NCBI GenBank assembly: GCA_028693565.1
Contig: JAQUVE010000012.1
Coordinates: 1 to 35,281 of the forward strand
Source: Sulfurospirillaceae bacterium
GTDB lineage: Bacteria; Campylobacterota; Campylobacteria; Campylobacterales; Sulfurospirillaceae
Length of the DNA stretch: 35,281 nucleotides
Reading direction: 5' to 3'
The notes beneath the pieces were generated by a model, which was given only the letters and a program-made list of their open reading frames with translations, was not told where the DNA came from and searched no databases. Shown one piece after another: positions 8,160 through 17,185 of the stretch (positions within the stretch are counted from its first letter, which is position 1; each line of letters starts with the position of its first letter). The position numbers were made by a program, and so were the translations under genes.

Positions 8160-10292
8160 CTACATTTTTACTTTATACACTTTTGCATTAGGGTCTAGAA
8201 TCACTGCTTCAAAAAATCGCTTATCATAATTTTCAAGTACAAAAAGTTGAATATAGCTTGAATGAAGCATCGCTTCATCCACAACTAAAAATGTATTATA
8301 CGCTTGCATATAAATCATCGAAAATAATCCTTGTGGATTGATGAGTTTTTCCTCTTTGATAAATTTTTTCTCTTGATTATAAGCAGTTGTAATAAAGGAT
8401 TTAATAGGTATTTCTTGTGTCCCAAGCCTAATGACTCCTTTATTTTTTTCAAGCACAACACCTTGTCCAAGATCTAATGTCGTCGCAGAGTCTTTAAAGC
8501 GACTCGATTGAAAGAAAAAAGGCTGGCGAGATGTCTTGCCACTCATAACATCAATATTGCTAAATTGTGCAATTGTAGGAAGAATACTTAACATACGAAA
8601 AGGCAAATAAAAATAGATCTCGCGTGTTTTAGATGGTAATGTGATATTGGTTTCAAGCGTATCTAAAAAATCATTAGCATCTTTTAATTGATAATCTATC
8701 GTCATCTGTGCTGTATTGTTCATGACGCTTTGATTCTCTTCTGCACGTTTATAGGCTTGCTCTGTATATTCAACTTCTAAACGTGCTAACTTTGCCGCCT
8801 TTTCTTCATTATTTGTCAGCATATAACTCACAGGGAAATTAACATCTCCACTATGCTTACCACCATCTATTAATGTTTTCACATCGCTGTAGTAGCGAAT
8901 TGGATACCCATAATCCCACCACGCTACCACGTAATCTTCCCTATCAGCGACACGCTTAAGTCTCTGCAAAATATCGACTTCAGATTTTGTAAAAACGGTA
9001 GGCACACGATAATCTATGATGTGCAAAATATTGGGATATAAAATAGCAAGGCTTCCAAAAATCACAATACCTGATTTAACGACTTTACCGATGTTCTGAT
9101 TGATAAAAAGACTTTGGATATATACACTACTTGTAAAGAGTAAATACGCAATCCCAAAAGCACAAATGGGTACAGCGTAAATCGTAAAGCGAAGCCCACC
9201 AAAAAATGCTAAAAAACCAAGTCCTAGAAGAGGGAGCCCTAAAAACATCTCTTTTTTCTTCCATACCAATAAACCATAACCAAGCACAGAGACAATAAAC
9301 GTTACAGTATGCCCACTAATACGTTCAGCAAAAATAGAAAAAGGAATTTGTCCCGCTTCACGAATGGTTTGATTTACAGAGAAAAAATGCAAAGACAGAG
9401 CATCCTTACTTACCTCTATAGCGTCTTTAAAAACATACCCTTTGAGTTGACTCCAAATAGGTGCGAAACCACCTGTTGCGAAAAAAAGAACAATAGATAC
9501 CCCTAGCAAATACCACATATATTTTTTATAGAGTTCTTGTTTAAAAATAAGATACACAAGCGCAACAATCCCTAAACGAACCATACTCGGTAGTCCCATC
9601 ATAGCAAACAGCATCATTGTGAGTAATTCAAAATTAAATCTATTTTTTCGATCAAACAATAGTGCATAAACTAAGATAAGACCAAAAAACGCAAACTCTA
9701 ATGAATAGCTCTGTGGATACCACCACCGATAAGCGATAATTTCCAATGCCGTAATTAAAAGATATTTTTCTTCTTTAGTTCGCAATGCTAGTATCAGTGA
9801 CCACAATAATAATACAGGAAACACTATCGTCAGCATATCCGTATCATAGTACCCTACCATAGTACGATTGTAATAGCTAACGGCGATAGAAGCTAAAAGA
9901 GCTGCTAAAAATCCAACATCTAACATTTTAAGGTTCTGCCCAATCAAAATCATCGGTATCACAATAAGTGAACCTATAAATGCTGGCATATAAAAGATAA
10001 TTGTTTCAAATGAAAAAGGTAAGATTTTCATAAGAGCATATGTTAATACCGAAGGTGCTTCATAAAGAGGCGAGCCATCATGGAGCTGATGTAATCCTGC
10101 CCATAAATCCCTTGCTCCTTCCGCCCAATAGTATCCATCATTGGTATTGATCATGAATTGTCCAGCAAATTTAAAACCTTCATAATCACTGTATTGATAA
10201 ACCCAGATAAGACGTAGCACAAAACTAAAAGCAAAAGCACCGACAATATAGGCCAAAATTTTATACCGTGTATGTTGATTCGGTTGTGTCAT
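8160..10292 (-). CDS. pglB: undecaprenyl-diphosphooligosaccharide-protein glycotransferase (STT3/PglB family)
   Basis: Transfers a lipid-linked oligosaccharide to Asn in periplasmic D/E-X-N-X-S/T sites. Thirteen or so hydrophobic segments fill the first 420 residues, followed by a soluble periplasmic domain. Visible motifs: Asp52 in NTNDGYYWAEG, the DxD loop GYYDTDML (150-152), the external loop 5 TIxE as TIREAG (309-312), the signature WWDYGYP (458-464), and RMLSI, the MxxI motif that reads the +2 position of the sequon. The ORF track starts 16 codons early; ATG 10292 gives MTQPNQHTRY and 710 aa, against 713 in C. jejuni, and overlaps the upstream transferase gene by 4 nt (ATGA). Catalytic residues look intact, so an active enzyme is expected. 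Confidence 0.96.
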   Translation of the reverse strand: MTQPNQHTRYKILAYIVGAFAFSFVLRLIWVYQYSDYEGFKFAGQFMINTNDGYYWAEGARDLWAGLHQLHDGSPLYEAPSVLTYALMKILPFSFETIIFYMPAFIGSLIVIPMILIGQNLKMLDVGFLAALLASIAVSYYNRTMVGYYDTDMLTIVFPVLLLWSLILALRTKEEKYLLITALEIIAYRWWYPQSYSLEFAFFGLILVYALLFDRKNRFNFELLTMMLFAMMGLPSMVRLGIVALVYLIFKQELYKKYMWYLLGVSIVLFFATGGFAPIWSQLKGYVFKDAIEVSKDALSLHFFSVNQTIREAGQIPFSIFAERISGHTVTFIVSVLGYGLLVWKKKEMFLGLPLLGLGFLAFFGGLRFTIYAVPICAFGIAYLLFTSSVYIQSLFINQNIGKVVKSGIVIFGSLAILYPNILHIIDYRVPTVFTKSEVDILQRLKRVADREDYVVAWWDYGYPIRYYSDVKTLIDGGKHSGDVNFPVSYMLTNNEEKAAKLARLEVEYTEQAYKRAEENQSVMNNTAQMTIDYQLKDANDFLDTLETNITLPSKTREIYFYLPFRMLSILPTIAQFSNIDVMSGKTSRQPFFFQSSRFKDSATTLDLGQGVVLEKNKGVIRLGTQEIPIKSFITTAYNQEKKFIKEEKLINPQGLFSMIYMQAYNTFLVVDEAMLHSSYIQLFVLENYDKRFFEAVILDPNAKVYKVKM

Positions 10293-11299
10293 TGATTCTC
10301 TTTCGTAGGAGTAAGTAAAAAATAAAATATTACAAAACAAAGAAGATATAAAACAAAAATGATTATGTCGTCACGTACTTTAAAACCAAGCCCTATATAT
10401 GAAAAAAAAGCCTGAAGTAATCCAATGATCAAAACTGTTTTAACAACATTTCCTTGCTGCTGTTCTAAAATTAAATGATGCATATGGGTTCGATCTGCAC
10501 TCAGAGGATTCTTGCCTTGCAATGTTCGTCGGAGCATCACTATCAGCGTATCTAAAATAGGAATGGCTGCTAACAATAAAATCGAAATAGCAGTGATGTA
10601 CTCTTTTTGAATGGCATAAATAGCGACCATCGAAATCAAAAATCCTAAAACAAAACTACCCGAATCGCCCATAAAAATTTTTGCTGGATGCCAATTGAAA
10701 CATAAAAAACCACATAAAATGCTTATGATACTTGTGGTCATATACCATAAAAAAGCATCATTAAATTTAAAACCTATGTAAGCAAAGGCTAAGAGGATAG
10801 CGATAGAAACCACCGATGCCAACCCATCTAAACCATCTATTAAATTGACCGCATTCGAAAAGCCTGCAATAGCAAAGGCACAAAAGCACAATGCTATGTT
10901 AAAAGGAAAAACAACCTCATGCCCCAAAAAAATGCCAAATCGTTGGATATCAAATCCACACACAAATAAAATCATTCCTGCTACAAAGGTCATCGCTAAT
11001 TTTTGTTTTGAAGAAAGTGAAAACATATCATCCCATAAACCCATAACAAAGACTAAAAAAAGAGGAATTAAAAAAAGCGAACCTTGTTCTGTCGTAAATA
11101 AAAAAGAGGATAAACAAAAAGAGAAAAAAATAGCAATACCACCACTTCTAGGTGTTGCATGTAAATGGGTACTACGCCCATTGGGAATATCAAGTATAGG
11201 GATAATTTTTATAAACTTAACAAGAAGGTAATTTAAGACGAAAGAACTACTAAAAATACCGATCAATTTTAGAAACCACACTGTATCCATTAAACTCAA
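10289..11299 (-). CDS. WecA/TagO-like undecaprenyl-phosphate sugar-1-phosphate transferase
   Basis: Polytopic membrane enzyme of the MraY/WecA family that loads a HexNAc-1-phosphate onto undecaprenyl phosphate. Motifs in order: HLHATPRSGGIAIF, the catalytic GLWDD, NAVNLIDGLDGLA, FMGDSGSFVLG and the WecA-type RTHMHHLI. About ten hydrophobic segments; 336 aa if the TTG at 11299 is used. The TTG is 5 nt from AGGAT, while the first ATG (11290) is too far, so TTG is preferred. The 4-nt overlap with pglB argues that it starts the glycan used by PglB, a job done in C. jejuni by the unrelated PglC. UDP-GlcNAc is the usual donor in the family; the donor here is not known. It could instead start an O-antigen. 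Confidence 0.88.
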   Translation of the reverse strand: MSLMDTVWFLKLIGIFSSSFVLNYLLVKFIKIIPILDIPNGRSTHLHATPRSGGIAIFFSFCLSSFLFTTEQGSLFLIPLFLVFVMGLWDDMFSLSSKQKLAMTFVAGMILFVCGFDIQRFGIFLGHEVVFPFNIALCFCAFAIAGFSNAVNLIDGLDGLASVVSIAILLAFAYIGFKFNDAFLWYMTTSIISILCGFLCFNWHPAKIFMGDSGSFVLGFLISMVAIYAIQKEYITAISILLLAAIPILDTLIVMLRRTLQGKNPLSADRTHMHHLILEQQQGNVVKTVLIIGLLQAFFSYIGLGFKVRDDIIIFVLYLLCFVIFYFLLTPTKENQ

Positions 11300-11378
11300 T
11301 TTTTATCCTATCACCTATAGTTTATAAGCTATTTTAGTTAAATTTTGTTTAAATCCCTATTGTGAAAACCACACATCT
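11300..11378. other. 79-bp gap between first glycosyltransferase and WecA-like gene
   Basis: AT-rich spacer. On the minus strand it contains TATAAAC and TATAGG stretches that could act as a weak -10 for the WecA-like and pglB genes, but there is no good -35. No terminator hairpin is seen. Confidence 0.25.
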
Positions 11379-12128
11379 TTATCGCTTGAAAAGCCCTAAT
11401 AATTTTTTGGGATACCTTGATAGTAGCATCAACCAATTGGAGTAGATACCATTTTCCAAGCACGCTCTTAAAATTTCTTTATTTAAGAGGTACGTGCTCT
11501 TTAAACCACTTGTACTAACACCACCCATTCGCATCTTTACAATAGGCATTTTTAAATAATAATAACTTACATTACGATGTGCTAGAAATCGTATTAACAG
11601 TTCAAAGTCAGCGGCTATTTTATAATCCGTTTTAAAGTACCCATATTTTTCATAAATCTCTCGCTTCGCAAAAAAAGTAGGATGTGCAGGCATCCAGCCA
11701 TACGCAAATTTTTCAGGCGAAAAATGGCTACTATCATAATAGCGCACTACCTTTTCAAGGTTATTGGGCTGAATATAGACCAAATCGGCAAACACGCTCT
11801 CCACATTCTTTTCTTTAAAAAGTGCAGCAATGTTACCAATCACCTCATCCGTCATGTAAAAATCATCACTATTAAGAATCCCAACAATATCGCCACTTGC
11901 AAGTTTTAAACCCTTATTCATAGCATCATAAATACCTCGATCTGGCTCACTGATAAATCTTGCTATTTTATCACCATAATGTTGCACTATCTCAACCGTT
12001 CCATCACTACTTGCACCATCTATAACGATATATTCGATGTCTTTATAGGTTTGTGAAAGTACTGAATCAATAGCATCTTTGATCGTGTCTTTGCTGTTCC
12101 AAGCAACGGTAATAATGGAAACCTTCAT
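11379..12128 (-). CDS. glycosyltransferase family 2
   Basis: Cytoplasmic GT-A enzyme that adds a sugar to the lipid-linked glycan. The nucleotide-binding start VSIITVAWNSKDTI, the IDGASSDGT turn and the metal-binding NSDD in VGILNSDDFY (about residue 87) are typical, and EPDRGIYDAMNKGL is shared with the WfgS/WcaA-like group that often sits in O-antigen clusters. A basic, hydrophobic C-terminus (LMLLSRYPKKLLGLFKR) could touch the membrane. The start overlaps the end of the GT9-like gene by 4 nt. Sugar and linkage cannot be told from sequence. Confidence 0.88.
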   Translation of the reverse strand: MKVSIITVAWNSKDTIKDAIDSVLSQTYKDIEYIVIDGASSDGTVEIVQHYGDKIARFISEPDRGIYDAMNKGLKLASGDIVGILNSDDFYMTDEVIGNIAALFKEKNVESVFADLVYIQPNNLEKVVRYYDSSHFSPEKFAYGWMPAHPTFFAKREIYEKYGYFKTDYKIAADFELLIRFLAHRNVSYYYLKMPIVKMRMGGVSTSGLKSTYLLNKEILRACLENGIYSNWLMLLSRYPKKLLGLFKR

Positions 12129-12979
12129 TGATTCATAAGCTCGATTCTTTGAAATTTATTTCTGATTTCTTGTTGAAAATTTATACATTTATGAGCCTTG
12201 ATATAAAAATCTTCTGTAATATTAGGTGGCAAAAAATCATCATTATCTCGGTAAAAAATCATAAAGTAGTTTTTCTTAAGATAATAAGCCAAATGTATTA
12301 AGAAGGAATCTCCCCCTATATATAAATCACACTGTTGTATTAACTGTTTCATATCTTCAAGCGTTGTATTGGTTAAATAATGGTGAACTTCATTCTTGAA
12401 TTCTTTATATTTGTTCTCTCTATCAATTAAATAGATTATATAATCATTTTCGTTTAACATATCTATCATTTGTTTTAAGTGGCTATGTTTTATATTTTTT
12501 ACGGCTACTCTTGTCAATGGATTTATGACTATCATCTTCGGGTTTTCTATTTTAAGCGTATAACTATCTAGTATTATCGCTTGATGATATGTTTTTGCTA
12601 TCATCTCTTTTCTATTTTCATAAACTTTTCTATTCTGATGACTCGGGTAATAGACATTTGCTTTTGTAAAAAAGGCTATTAATGTACTTCTAAAATCTTT
12701 TTTTTCAAAAACTATATCTCTAATATTATTATCTTTAATATAGTTAACGAGCTTTAGAAAATCTTTTGTAGCCTTAAGCATTCCTTTTTTTCGTATATCG
12801 TAAAAAGCAGGAATATCCTCAAAAACAATATCAATTTCAAATCGACCTTCATTTTCCATTAAATGAGAAATTTGTTGCGTATATGAAGTTCCTAAAATTT
12901 TAACTTTTATCTCAAGTTGTTCCAATAAAGCTAAAGATATTAGGTTATCACCCAGTGCTTGCATACAAACATAGTACAT
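12125..12979 (-). CDS. glycosyltransferase family 9-like (heptosyltransferase fold)
   Basis: 284-residue protein with weak but readable GT9 features: the N-terminal acceptor loop ALGDNLISLALLEQL (family GD-hydrophobic pattern), the mid-protein strand VINPLTRVAVKNI, and the C-terminal donor site LYIGGDSFLIHLAYYL, which matches the (T/G)DSgxxHlA motif. The typical start is MKILVIRxxxLGD; here MYYVCMQALGD, so the strand is shortened. Strongly AT-rich. The 3' end overlaps the GT2 gene by 4 nt. It is probably another transferase of the same glycan; a heptose donor should not be assumed. Confidence 0.72.
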   Translation of the reverse strand: MYYVCMQALGDNLISLALLEQLEIKVKILGTSYTQQISHLMENEGRFEIDIVFEDIPAFYDIRKKGMLKATKDFLKLVNYIKDNNIRDIVFEKKDFRSTLIAFFTKANVYYPSHQNRKVYENRKEMIAKTYHQAIILDSYTLKIENPKMIVINPLTRVAVKNIKHSHLKQMIDMLNENDYIIYLIDRENKYKEFKNEVHHYLTNTTLEDMKQLIQQCDLYIGGDSFLIHLAYYLKKNYFMIFYRDNDDFLPPNITEDFYIKAHKCINFQQEIRNKFQRIELMNQ

Positions 12980-13011
12980 TTATATTAGAACCTTTATTTT
13001 CAATAATGTTT

Positions 13012-14037
13012 TCATAGATAACTTTCTATCTGCATTGTATCTTTTTTATCAATTGAAAACATATTGACTCCCGTTACTAAATGATTATATACCTCAGCAT
13101 CTATCTGTAAAATTATATTCCGTAAACTAGGGACATCAGCAGGATGAATCACATAACCATTCACACCATTTTCAATAAGTTCACTCACACCGCAATGGCG
13201 ACTTACTATAATGGGCACTCCAAAATAAAGCGCTTCTTCTACGACTAAACCCCAAGGCTCAATGATACTAGGTAAAATCAAAATATCTTCTTCTAAAAAC
13301 GTTTCTTTTAATGCACTATTGGCTATGGGGTCTCTAAAAACTATATTGCTTTTAGAGACTCTTTGTAATGCTTCTTTTTCTTCACCTTCTCCAATAATGG
13401 TTAACGTATACTCTGGCAATGTATTGAAAATCTCGATAAGAAATTTTAAATTTTTAACATACGATAATCGCCCTATATACAAAAATCTTTTTTGATATGT
13501 TCTCATACTTTTCTCAAATTCAGGTTTGTTGATAATTCCAACACCATGCGTTATTTGAATCATTCCTCGATAATGCAATGCGATTAAAAGTTTTTCATGC
13601 AAGCTTCCTGAAGCAAATACTGTAGCTATACGAGAGAGAAATATCTTTTTCAAAAATCGTTTTATCCCCTTGATATTACTTTCCAATATAGTTGATTCTA
13701 GTGCTAAACAATTTTTAGCTTTTGGGTTAAAAAAAACTAAGTACCAAAACTCTTTTAAATCCCATCCACTCACTAGGAGTTTTTGATATTGAAGTGTTTT
13801 TAGGATGTTTCTAAGTTTAAATAGCGTCTTTTTTATCTCTCTGTCTTGAAAATTTCCATCAAATAAAATATCATATTTGAAATTAGTTTCATGAAGCATT
13901 GCAAAATCTTCTGCTCTTTTTTCACGAGTGTTGGCTGCTATAAAGATAACGTATACATTCAGTTTTTTGGCTAACGCATTATAAAGATTGACCTTATAAA
14001 AGGCAGGAATATGCGTGATGATAACATAATCATACAT
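13012..14037 (-). CDS. glycosyltransferase family 4
   Basis: GT-B retaining transferase. The C-terminal half carries the donor site: RFLYIGRLSYVKNLKFLI, IIGEGEEKEAL and the EX7E motif in EPWGLVVEEALYFGVPIIV. The N-terminal half holds an acceptor Rossmann fold (YDYVIITHIPAFYKVNLYNAL). The ORF track starts at 14061, but the ATG at codon 9 (14037) has GAGGAA about 9 nt upstream and overlaps the out-of-frame acyltransferase tail by 8 nt, so I use it (341 aa). Substrate unknown. An N-terminal start like 'HIPAFYKVNLY' is common in transferases of surface glycan clusters. Confidence 0.86.
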   Translation of the reverse strand: MYDYVIITHIPAFYKVNLYNALAKKLNVYVIFIAANTREKRAEDFAMLHETNFKYDILFDGNFQDREIKKTLFKLRNILKTLQYQKLLVSGWDLKEFWYLVFFNPKAKNCLALESTILESNIKGIKRFLKKIFLSRIATVFASGSLHEKLLIALHYRGMIQITHGVGIINKPEFEKSMRTYQKRFLYIGRLSYVKNLKFLIEIFNTLPEYTLTIIGEGEEKEALQRVSKSNIVFRDPIANSALKETFLEEDILILPSIIEPWGLVVEEALYFGVPIIVSRHCGVSELIENGVNGYVIHPADVPSLRNIILQIDAEVYNHLVTGVNMFSIDKKDTMQIESYL

Positions 14038-14213
14038 ACTTAAAAATTCCTCGATTTTCAAATTTTTGCTTAATATACAGAATCCCTTGAAGTAAACATA
14101 AAGAAACTAAAAATGTTACATACCAATTTCCAAAAGGAAGCTTTCCCACAATACTATGCGCTATATTATTTGTATAAGGGTGTGCGATAAAAAGTATCAT
14201 TGTGTTGCCCCCC
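14030..14213 (-). pseudogene. out-of-frame 3' part of the membrane acyltransferase
   Basis: This stretch belongs to the acyltransferase gene at 14197-14964 but lies in another frame. Adding one G to the G6 tract (C6 on the plus strand, 14208-14213) joins the frames as ..LTLWGGNTMILFIAHPYT.., which restores the family's late (L/W)G.NTM.....H motif and a final membrane segment (WYVTFLVSLCLLQGILYI), ending at TGA 14032-14030. The whole would be about 311 residues, near the usual size. The tract may be a real mutation, a slippage switch, or a sequence error. Confidence 0.75.
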
Positions 14214-14964
14214 ATAAGGTCAATAATTGAGTTGAAAGATGAAACTGTTTCAATGTTATGATCATTGTGTAAATTAGCGAAACTGCCCATAAAATATTTA
14301 GGAACACAGAACTGTAATGTTTTGTTGCCATATCTAATAGAGGAAAACCTACGATAACATAAATTCCAAGTAAAAGTATAGGCAAAAAATAGAGTATTTT
14401 TTCATCTTGATACAACCGAAAATAGAGATTTCCTATAAATACAAATAACAACGCATTAAACGCGTTATCAAGAGCAAAAGGCACATTGATATAAAAACTT
14501 GTCTTGAAGATCAAAGAGATTACGATACATCGTAACCATAGATTTGTGATGTATCGATTGATTGTATATAACATCACTCTTGCAAAAAAGAGCGTCGGTA
14601 AAAACCATAAGACAAAGGCATACGTATGCACCAAAGAGGCCATATCCATCCCTATAAAAATACCTTGTAACTCATCCCATAAGTTCAATGCTTCTCGATG
14701 TAAAACATATCGCTTAAGGATTTCAACCAAAAGCCCTACCATTGAAAAAATAAAATAAGGCACCATCAATCTTTTGAAATTTTTGATAAAAAACACTTCA
14801 AACGACACATCAAGGTCCATGAAAAACCCAGATACTATAAAAAATAAAGGCATATGCCATGAAAAGATAAAGGTACTTAAAGGCGAAGCAATATGGCCAA
14901 GAATAACAGCAAGTATCCCTATGACTTTAAGGTATGTAACCCAATTAATCTTTTGATCGTTCAT
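14197..14964 (-). CDS. acyltransferase family 3 membrane protein, frameshifted near C-terminus
   Basis: Membrane O-acyltransferase-like protein (OafA/fucose O-acetylase group) that would acetylate a glycan sugar. The first residues show WVTYLKVIGILAVILGHIAS with the family's catalytic His in the LGH motif, then FSWHMPLFFIVSGFF, and eight or so membrane segments follow. The reading frame stops at TGA 14197 after LTLWGATQ, just after a G6 tract; a further ~53 residues of clear family sequence continue in another frame (see 14030-14213). As written the protein lacks its last membrane helix and the late NTM..H motif, so activity is doubtful. The start overlaps the next upstream GT2 by 4 nt. Confidence 0.82.
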   Translation of the reverse strand: MNDQKINWVTYLKVIGILAVILGHIASPLSTFIFSWHMPLFFIVSGFFMDLDVSFEVFFIKNFKRLMVPYFIFSMVGLLVEILKRYVLHREALNLWDELQGIFIGMDMASLVHTYAFVLWFLPTLFFARVMLYTINRYITNLWLRCIVISLIFKTSFYINVPFALDNAFNALLFVFIGNLYFRLYQDEKILYFLPILLLGIYVIVGFPLLDMATKHYSSVFLNILWAVSLIYTMIITLKQFHLSTQLLTLWGATQ

Positions 14965-15731
14965 TTCTGAATGATTCTTTTGACATAATATTTAAATAAT
15001 ATCCAATACTTAATGCAACTAAGCACAAAGGCATTGGCAACCTTGTTATCTCTTTTTATTTTATCATACTCTGTGAATATCTCTAATGTTTTTCCATTGC
15101 CAAGTCCATCAGCTCTCCACCGTGCAACGACATTATCTTTTGTAACCACTTTGGGAAAGTGCTTATAACTCCTGAGCAAATGTTCATAATCCATGCAAAA
15201 AACATTATCAACATCAAATAATCCATACTTTTGAAAATAACTTTTATGTGTAAATAGGCCTTGATGAGGAAGGGACATACGAAACAATAGTGATCTCTTA
15301 TCAAATCTGTCTTTATGTTTTGATATGTATAGCTCATGACCATTTTGATCGACTCGTTGTATTTGAGCACTGATGAAAACATCTTCTTGTGGATTGATAG
15401 TTTCAAAAACTTTTTCTAAAGCATCATCTGAAACAAAACCATCCCCATCGCCTTGAAAATTGATATACTCACCTTTTGCTACTTTTACACCTTTGTTAAA
15501 AGCATCACTGATACCCTTATCTTTTTCACTCACCCAATACTCTATCTTATCCTCATATTTTTTGATAATATCCAGCGTTCCATCTGTTGATCCACCATCA
15601 ATGATGATATACTCCATATTTTCATAGGTTTGATTGATGATACTCTGAATTGTTTGTTCTAAATGTTTTTCGCCATTGAAAACAGCCGTGATGATAGATA
15701 TCTGCGGTTTGTTGCGATGATTTGAATTCAT
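14961..15731 (-). CDS. glycosyltransferase family 2
   Basis: GT-A transferase of 256 residues: ISIITAVFNGEKHLEQTI, IIDGGSTDGTLDII, EKDKGISDAFNKG and an acidic metal-site region FQGDGDGFVSDD near residue 95. Later CMDYEHLLR and VVARWRADGLGNG resemble the acceptor half of WcaA/WfgS-like enzymes. It resembles the 11379 gene in plan but differs in sequence, so it is probably not a recent duplicate. 4-nt overlap with the acyltransferase, 15-nt gap after the aminotransferase. Sugar specificity cannot be read. Confidence 0.88.
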   Translation of the reverse strand: MNSNHRNKPQISIITAVFNGEKHLEQTIQSIINQTYENMEYIIIDGGSTDGTLDIIKKYEDKIEYWVSEKDKGISDAFNKGVKVAKGEYINFQGDGDGFVSDDALEKVFETINPQEDVFISAQIQRVDQNGHELYISKHKDRFDKRSLLFRMSLPHQGLFTHKSYFQKYGLFDVDNVFCMDYEHLLRSYKHFPKVVTKDNVVARWRADGLGNGKTLEIFTEYDKIKRDNKVANAFVLSCIKYWILFKYYVKRIIQK

Positions 15732-15746
15732 GATAAAGTTTCTTAC

Positions 15747-16826
15747 TTAAAATGCGTTCATAATTTCACATACTCTCAAGACCTCTTCCTTGGTATGGCT
15801 ATACGATATTGGCAAACTTAATGTTGTGCGGTGGATCTCTTCACTAATAGGATAACTCCCGCCTAAAATTCCTTTCATCGCTTCTTGATGATGCGGTGCG
15901 ACAGGATAGTGTATTTCTGTTTTGACACCTTGCGCCAATAAATACGCTCTTAATACATCTCTTTTGTGGTAGCGAATATTAAAGATATGGTACACATCAT
16001 AATGATGCTCATCAACAATAGGCATGATAAAGCGGCTATCAAGATTTTCAAAATAAATTTTGGCAAGTGCTCTTTTATGTGTGTTTATTTCATCCAAAAT
16101 CTCTAGTTTAAGCGATAAAAATCCAGCTTGAATCTCATCCAACCTTGAGTTGTACCCTACTTTGTCATTATAATATTTGACATTAGAGCCATAATTTCGC
16201 AAGGATTTAAACGTTTGTGCCAAATGTTCATCACTCGTTACGATTGCCCCCGCATCTCCAAGCGCTCCTAAATTTTTAGTCGGATAAAAACTAAAGCACC
16301 CTACTCCAAACGTACCTGCTTTTTGGTTTTTATACATAGCCCCATGCGCTTGTGCTGCATCTTCAATGATTTGAAGATTATAGTGATGTGCCAATTTTAA
16401 AATCGGATCCATATCACACATTTTTCCATAAAGATGAACCACAAGAATGGCTTTGGTTTTTGATGTTATTTTTTCTTCTATTCTTGAAGGGTCTATCGTA
16501 TAAGTAGCCTTATCTGGCTCAACCAATATAGGCTTAAACCCATTGCGTATAATAGCCAAGATGGTTGCGATATACGTATTGGAAGGAACCAAAATTTCAC
16601 TTTCTTTAGGAAAATCAAAAGCGCTTATGGCAAGGATTAAAGCGTCTAATCCCGAAGCAACACCGATACAATGTTTTGCGTTGCAATAGTGAGCAAATTC
16701 TTGTTCAAAGTTTTTTACATTATCACCTAAGACATACCATCCAGACTCTAAAAATGCATCAAAACTTAGTTTATACACATTGAAAAGTTTCTGATTGACT
16801 TTGTGTAAATTTTCATACTCTATCAT
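15747..16826 (-). CDS. DegT/DnrJ/EryC1/StrS sugar aminotransferase, FdtB/QdtB-like
   Basis: PLP enzyme that puts an amino group on a keto sugar nucleotide. The PLP lysine is Lys184 in [17 protein letters not shown]; the cofactor sandwich is [10 protein letters not shown] and EDAAQAHGA; substrate residues [10 protein letters not shown] are typical. It directly follows an FdtA/QdtA-like isomerase, which makes dTDP-3-keto-6-deoxyhexose, so C3 amination to dTDP-Fuc3N or dTDP-Qui3N is the best reading. The track start at 16829 is a TTG; the ATG at 16826 overlaps the isomerase stop by 1 nt (TGATG) and is preferred (359 aa). No partner N-acetyltransferase (FdtC/QdtC) is in the window. Confidence 0.9.
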   Translation of the reverse strand: MIEYENLHKVNQKLFNVYKLSFDAFLESGWYVLGDNVKNFEQEFAHYCNAKHCIGVASGLDALILAISAFDFPKESEILVPSNTYIATILAIIRNGFKPILVEPDKATYTIDPSRIEEKITSKTKAILVVHLYGKMCDMDPILKLAHHYNLQIIEDAAQAHGAMYKNQKAGTFGVGCFSFYPTKNLGALGDAGAIVTSDEHLAQTFKSLRNYGSNVKYYNDKVGYNSRLDEIQAGFLSLKLEILDEINTHKRALAKIYFENLDSRFIMPIVDEHHYDVYHIFNIRYHKRDVLRAYLLAQGVKTEIHYPVAPHHQEAMKGILGGSYPISEEIHRTTLSLPISYSHTKEEVLRVCEIMNAF

Positions 16827-17185
16827 CAATACTCTTCATCAATATAGTCATTCAAATCATAATACTCCGAAGCAAAAATCAATAAGGTAGAATTGTGTGA
16901 AAAATTATCCATTGTATGCCAATCTCTCGCATCCAATATCAAACATTGGTTGGGATGATGAAGTAAAAACGTCTCCTCATATGTTCCATTATGAACATAA
17001 ATCTCACAAGACCCACCTAAACAAATCAATGCTTGTTGATTCTTTTTATGCCGATGCCCACCTCTTTTTTCAGTTGCCCCATAGATATAATAGACTCTTT
17101 TAATCTCAAACGGTATCACTTTTTCAACAACCGTTAAGTTGCCCCTTTGATCACTAAAAGTTGGTAAATCTATCATATGTGCCAT
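16826..17185 (-). CDS. dTDP-4-keto-6-deoxyglucose 3,4-ketoisomerase, FdtA/QdtA family
   Basis: Small cupin (119 aa) that moves the keto group of dTDP-4-keto-6-deoxyglucose from C4 to C3. The family pattern is clear: [12 protein letters not shown] at the start, VYYIYGA, the active-site [18 protein letters not shown] with two histidines, and [11 protein letters not shown]. The C4 stereochemistry (FdtA gives galacto, QdtA gluco) cannot be read by eye. The start follows AGGAAAATAA and abuts the stop of the upstream GT gene. Its substrate would come from RmlA and RmlB, encoded 8-10 kb upstream on the same strand. Confidence 0.9.
   Translation of the reverse strand: MAHMIDLPTFSDQRGNLTVVEKVIPFEIKRVYYIYGATEKRGGHRHKKNQQALICLGGSCEIYVHNGTYEETFLLHHPNQCLILDARDWHTMDNFSHNSTLLIFASEYYDLNDYIDEEY

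Noticed and set aside
14030-14290. 86-aa ORF as an independent small membrane gene
   Set aside because: Its first third overlaps the acyltransferase in another frame and its remainder is the acyltransferase's own C-terminus after a one-base shift; it has no own ribosome site that I can see.
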